From: DAOUKH01 sp034420775 | GTDB taxonomy: Bacteria > Chloroflexota > Dehalococcoidia > SHYB01 | Direction of reading: 5' to 3' | Assembly: GCA_034420775.1 (NCBI GenBank) | Contig: DAOUKZ010000135.1 | Span: 1-8,029, forward strand | Length of the DNA: 8,029 nucleotides | Shown: in pieces, positions 5,845 to 8,029 of the stretch | How the letters are laid out: each line of letters begins with the position of its first letter | Numbering within the stretch: the stretch's first letter is position 1 | Position numbers and translations under genes: made by a program | Notes under the pieces: generated by a model | What the model was told of the DNA's origin: nothing | What the model saw: only the letters and a program-made list of their open reading frames with translations | Databases searched by the model: none

Positions 5845-6830
5845 GCGTGCCCCGCCTCGGTCTCCTGCTCCCCACTCGCGGCCTGCTCCTTGGCGGGCGC
5901 GGCGACAACGAAGGAACGTCCGCCGCCTCGGTGCTCGACCTCGCCGAGCGCGCCGAAAAGCTCGGCTTCGATTCGGTGTGGGCCGGCGACAGCCTCGTCG
6001 CCAAGCCTCGGCTCGAACCGCTCGCCACGCTGGCGGCGGTGGCGGCGCGCACCAACCGTGTGCGTCTCGGCACCGCGGTACTGCTCGCGCCGTTGCGTCA
6101 GCCGGTCTTGCTCGCGCAGACCGCCGCCGCGGTCGACGTGATCTCCGGCGGGCGCCTCGACCTCGGCGCCGGCGTCGGCGGCGCCTTCAACGAGGCCCAG
6201 CGCAACGAGTGGCTGGCGGCGGGGATTGACCCGAAGGAGCGCGGCGCGCGCATGACCGAGATCGTCCGCCTCTGCAAACGCCTGTGGACCGAGGACGGCG
6301 TGACCCACGAGGGCCGCTTCCACACCGTCCGCGGCGCCACCCTCGACCCGAAACCCGTCCAGGCGGGCGGCGTCCCCCTGCTGCTCGCCTGCCACCTCGC
6401 CACGGGCGGCGACGCCCAATACCGCCGCGCCGGCCGCTACGCCGACGGCGTGATCGGCATCTCCGATTCGCCTGAGGACTTCGCCGAGGTGCTGCGCCGC
6501 GTCCGCGGCCACGCCGCCGAGGCGGGGCGCGACCCCGGCGCGCTGCGAGCCGTCTTCTACGTCACGGTCAACATCCGCGATGACGAGGAGGCGGCAGTCG
6601 CCGAGGCCGACGACTTCATCCGCCGCTACTATGGCCTCAACTTCTGGGCCGACAAGTGGGGCCCGTTCGCGGGGCCGGAGGCGGTCGCCACACGCCTCCG
6701 CGAGTACGCTGAAGCGGGCGCGCAAGAAATCGTGGTCCGCTTCGCTTCCTTCGACCAGCAACGCCAGATCGAGACCTTCACCAGGGAGGTGATCTCGATC
6801 ATGCGCGGCGAACATGTCCCCAGCAAATGA
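5841..6830 (+). CDS. LLM-class (luciferase-like) oxidoreductase, probably F420-dependent
   Basis: A 329-aa TIM-barrel enzyme of the bacterial luciferase-like superfamily, whose members use F420 or FMN to oxidise or reduce small substrates in the cytoplasm. Recognisable parts: the first strand VPRLGLLLPTRG (3-14), LAERAEKLGFDSVWAGDSL (34-52), LATLAAVAARTNRVRLGTAVLLAPLRQPVLLAQTAAAVDVISGGRLDLGAGVGG (61-114, the most conserved block), ERGARMTEIVRLCKRLWTEDGVTHEGRFHTV (133-163) and RYADGVIG (199-206). Length and order are typical of a complete gene. The GTG start overlaps the cofC stop as GTGA, and GAGGAG (5827-5832) lies eight bases upstream. Being translated directly after two F420 biosynthesis genes is the main reason to favour F420 over FMN; cofactor preference is not readable from the motifs alone. 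Subfamily and substrate are unknown. Confidence 0.9.
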   Translation: MSVPRLGLLLPTRGLLLGGRGDNEGTSAASVLDLAERAEKLGFDSVWAGDSLVAKPRLEPLATLAAVAARTNRVRLGTAVLLAPLRQPVLLAQTAAAVDVISGGRLDLGAGVGGAFNEAQRNEWLAAGIDPKERGARMTEIVRLCKRLWTEDGVTHEGRFHTVRGATLDPKPVQAGGVPLLLACHLATGGDAQYRRAGRYADGVIGISDSPEDFAEVLRRVRGHAAEAGRDPGALRAVFYVTVNIRDDEEAAVAEADDFIRRYYGLNFWADKWGPFAGPEAVATRLREYAEAGAQEIVVRFASFDQQRQIETFTREVISIMRGEHVPSK

Positions 6831-6844
6831 CTTCAAGCGAGCGC

Positions 6845-6850
6845 AAGGAG
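6845..6850 (+). promoter_or_regulatory. Ribosome binding site that decides the GTG start of the substrate-binding protein
   Basis: AAGGAG lies eight bases before the GTG at 6859-6861. An in-frame ATG at 6814 would overlap the LLM gene by 17 bases, would place 15 extra polar residues before the signal peptide, and has no comparable site. Confidence 0.6.
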
Positions 6851-6858
6851 TGCACGTT

Positions 6859-7878
6859 GTGAGCGAACATGTTTCCAGGTGGGCGCGCCTCCCCGGCGGA
6901 TGGAGCCTGCTCGCCGCTCTGGCGGCTGTGCTCGCCGCGCTCGCCGTCGCCGCATGCGGCTCGGACGAACCCGACCAGGTCACCTTCATGACCGGCTTCA
7001 AGCCCCAAGCCAACCTCCCGTTCGCCGCCGCGTTCGTGGCGGAGAAGCAGGGCTACTTCGCCGACGAAGGTCTGCAGGTCGAGATCCTGCACTCGCAGGG
7101 CGGGCAGCACATCCCGCTCCTCGCATCCGGCGAAATCGACATCACCACCGCCGACGCCGGCGACGTCCTCCAGCGGAACGCCGACGGCGTCCCCATCACC
7201 GCCGTCACGCTCTTTGGACAGGAGGGGCAGCAGGCCTTCATCGCGCTCGAATCCTCCGGCATTGCCACGCCCAAGGACTGGGAAGGGAAGCGCTTCGGCT
7301 ATAAGGGGACGGTGCCCCCGGCCTACCTGGCCATCCTCGAAGCCGCGGATGTCGACCGGTCGACCGTAGAGGAGATTAGGGTCGGCTTCGATCCCCGCGT
7401 CCTCAGCGAGGGGCAGGTCGACGTGCTCGCCGTCTTCAAGGCGAACGAGCCGAACGTCCTGGCGAACCTTGGCTTCCCCGTGACCATCTTCGACCCCATC
7501 GACTTCGGCGTGCCCCAGCTCGGCCTCACCTACGTCGTCAACGGCGACACGCTGGAGGAGAAGGGCGACGTCATCGAGCGGTTCGTCGCGGCGACGCTGC
7601 GGGCCGTCGAGTTCGCCATGGAGAACGAAGAGGCGACCCTCGACATCATCCTCGAGTTCGCGCCGCTGGAGGACCGCGAGCACCAGCGCTTCATGCTGCG
7701 GCGGGAGCTGGCGAGCGCGGAGAGCGACGTCACCGCCCAGCGGGGATTGGGGTCGATGACGGAGGCGCAGTGGCAGGCGCTCTACGACCACCTGACCGCG
7801 TTCGATGCGCTGTCGGCCCCCTTTGACGTTGACAACGCGTTCGACGCCCGCTTCGTCGAAGCCGCCCACGACGACTAG
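6859..7878 (+). CDS. NMT1/SsuA-like ABC transporter substrate-binding lipoprotein
   Basis: From the GTG start the product is 339 aa. It has a lipoprotein signal peptide: basic and polar residues 1-14, hydrophobic 15-32, and lipobox VAAC with the modified cysteine at 33, followed by GSDEPDQ. The mature part is a two-lobed binding protein of the NMT1/THI5/SsuA group. The N-terminal lobe reads TFMTGFKPQANLPFAAAFVA, then KQGYFADEGLQVEI, GQHIPLLASGEIDITTADAG and WEGKRFGYKG, all typical places in that group, whose members bind nitrate, sulfonates, taurine or pyrimidine precursors. The C-terminal part (ERFVAATLRAVEFAMENEEA) is the usual helical region. It should be tethered outside the membrane. No permease or ATPase gene lies beside it in the window: cofD, cofC and the LLM gene are upstream (28-base gap) and a separately promoted thiolase-like gene follows. 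Ligand unknown; a substrate of the LLM enzyme is possible but is inference. Confidence 0.88.
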   Translation: MSEHVSRWARLPGGWSLLAALAAVLAALAVAACGSDEPDQVTFMTGFKPQANLPFAAAFVAEKQGYFADEGLQVEILHSQGGQHIPLLASGEIDITTADAGDVLQRNADGVPITAVTLFGQEGQQAFIALESSGIATPKDWEGKRFGYKGTVPPAYLAILEAADVDRSTVEEIRVGFDPRVLSEGQVDVLAVFKANEPNVLANLGFPVTIFDPIDFGVPQLGLTYVVNGDTLEEKGDVIERFVAATLRAVEFAMENEEATLDIILEFAPLEDREHQRFMLRRELASAESDVTAQRGLGSMTEAQWQALYDHLTAFDALSAPFDVDNAFDARFVEAAHDD

Positions 7879-7896
7879 GCGGAGGGGCCGTCTTCC

Positions 7897-7926
7897 TTGA
7901 CAGCGTCGGAGCGCGGGGGCTAGTCT
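7897..7926 (+). promoter_or_regulatory. Candidate promoter of the thiolase-like gene
   Basis: A perfect TTGACA (7897-7902) is followed after 18 bases by TAGTCT (7921-7926), 19 bases after the stop of the binding-protein gene. Transcription would start near 7933, giving a leader of about 30 bases. The -10 box matches only three of six bases but resembles the one proposed for cofD (TAGAAT). Confidence 0.45.
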
Positions 7927-7962
7927 CCCCCTGCCTTCCGTCTCCCCTGAACAGGCCACCCC

Positions 7963-8029
7963 ATGACCGATAAAGCGCTCGCAGGTCAGACCGCCATCGT
8001 GGGCATCGCGACGAGCGACTTCCACGAGT
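7963..8029 (+). CDS. Thiolase-like protein (acetyl-CoA acetyltransferase/SCP-x type), 5' fragment
   Basis: Only 22 codons are in the window. The segment LAGQTAIVGIATSDFHE matches the first strand and turn of thiolases of the SCP-x or lipid-transfer kind (pattern G-x-x-A-I-V-G-I-x-x-[ST]-[DE]-[FY]). These enzymes cleave or form acyl-CoA thioesters by Claisen chemistry; the catalytic cysteine would lie beyond the right edge. The ATG has only a weak AGG-containing ribosome site (ACAGG, 7951-7955). It has its own candidate promoter, so it is probably a new transcription unit. The call rests on a short piece and other thiolase-fold members cannot be excluded. Confidence 0.6.
   Translation, partial: MTDKALAGQTAIVGIATSDFHE

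Noticed and set aside
6814..6858. Upstream ATG start for the substrate-binding protein
   Set aside because: It overlaps the LLM gene and adds 15 polar residues before the signal peptide; the GTG at 6859 has AAGGAG eight bases upstream.
5742..7013. Minus-strand frame of 423 codons opposite the LLM gene
   Set aside because: No recognisable motif and it covers a conserved LLM enzyme and two operon junctions; a GC-driven shadow.
6799..8025. Long minus-strand open frame opposite the substrate-binding protein gene
   Set aside because: It mirrors the codons of a clear plus-strand lipoprotein gene in high-GC DNA, is rich in Arg, Gly, Glu and Val without any family motif, and crosses three plus-strand features.

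Overview
The window looks like a piece of a high-GC bacterial chromosome. The gene content fits a Chloroflexota/SAR202-like or actinobacterial lineage: F420 biosynthesis, an LLM flavin/F420 oxidoreductase, a CaiB/BaiF CoA-transferase, a thiolase-like start, and a secreted Fn3 protein with a Pro/Thr linker. The taxon is inferred from gene content and style only, because no rRNA or other marker gene is present. Coding density is high, the gene calls are mostly clear, and there are two non-coding stretches longer than 300 bases.

Layout, left to right. (1) On the minus strand, a small helical hypothetical protein (605-919) is followed after 36 bases by the 5' part of a family III CoA-transferase (568 down to 1) that runs off the left edge. 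(2) A divergent intergenic region (920-1233) holds a CT/GA-rich hairpin repeat, a short hairpin and an unusually AT-rich leader. (3) A large secreted protein of 875 aa (1234-3861) has a signal peptide, an Ig/PKD-like head, a Pro-Thr linker and a series of Fn3-like domains with ten cysteines in five local pairs. (4) A second intergenic region (3862-4213) carries a terminator-like stem, an 8-bp hairpin, a second copy of the CT/GA-rich repeat, a perfect 20-bp palindrome and an extended -10 promoter. (5) A tightly packed plus-strand operon follows: cofD, cofC, an LLM-class oxidoreductase and, 28 bases later, an NMT1/SsuA-like lipoprotein substrate-binding protein. The first three genes overlap by 4 bases at ATGA and GTGA junctions. 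(6) A new promoter (TTGACA-18-TAGTCT) precedes the first 22 codons of a thiolase-like protein cut off by the right edge.

How the genes work together: CofC activates a three-carbon phospho-acid with GTP and CofD transfers the product to the deazaflavin Fo, giving the F420-0 (or dehydro-F420-0) core. The LLM oxidoreductase translated from the same message is a plausible consumer of that cofactor. Fo synthase and the glutamate ligase CofE/FbiB are not in the window. The substrate-binding protein has no permease or ATPase beside it here, so its ligand is unknown.

I see no convincing undescribed system. The points most worth a second look are: the secreted Fn3 gene, of visibly lower GC than its neighbours, sits between two direct copies of the same ~37-base repeat; and cofD has no ATG, GTG or TTG codon upstream of its conserved N-terminal glycine-rich motif.
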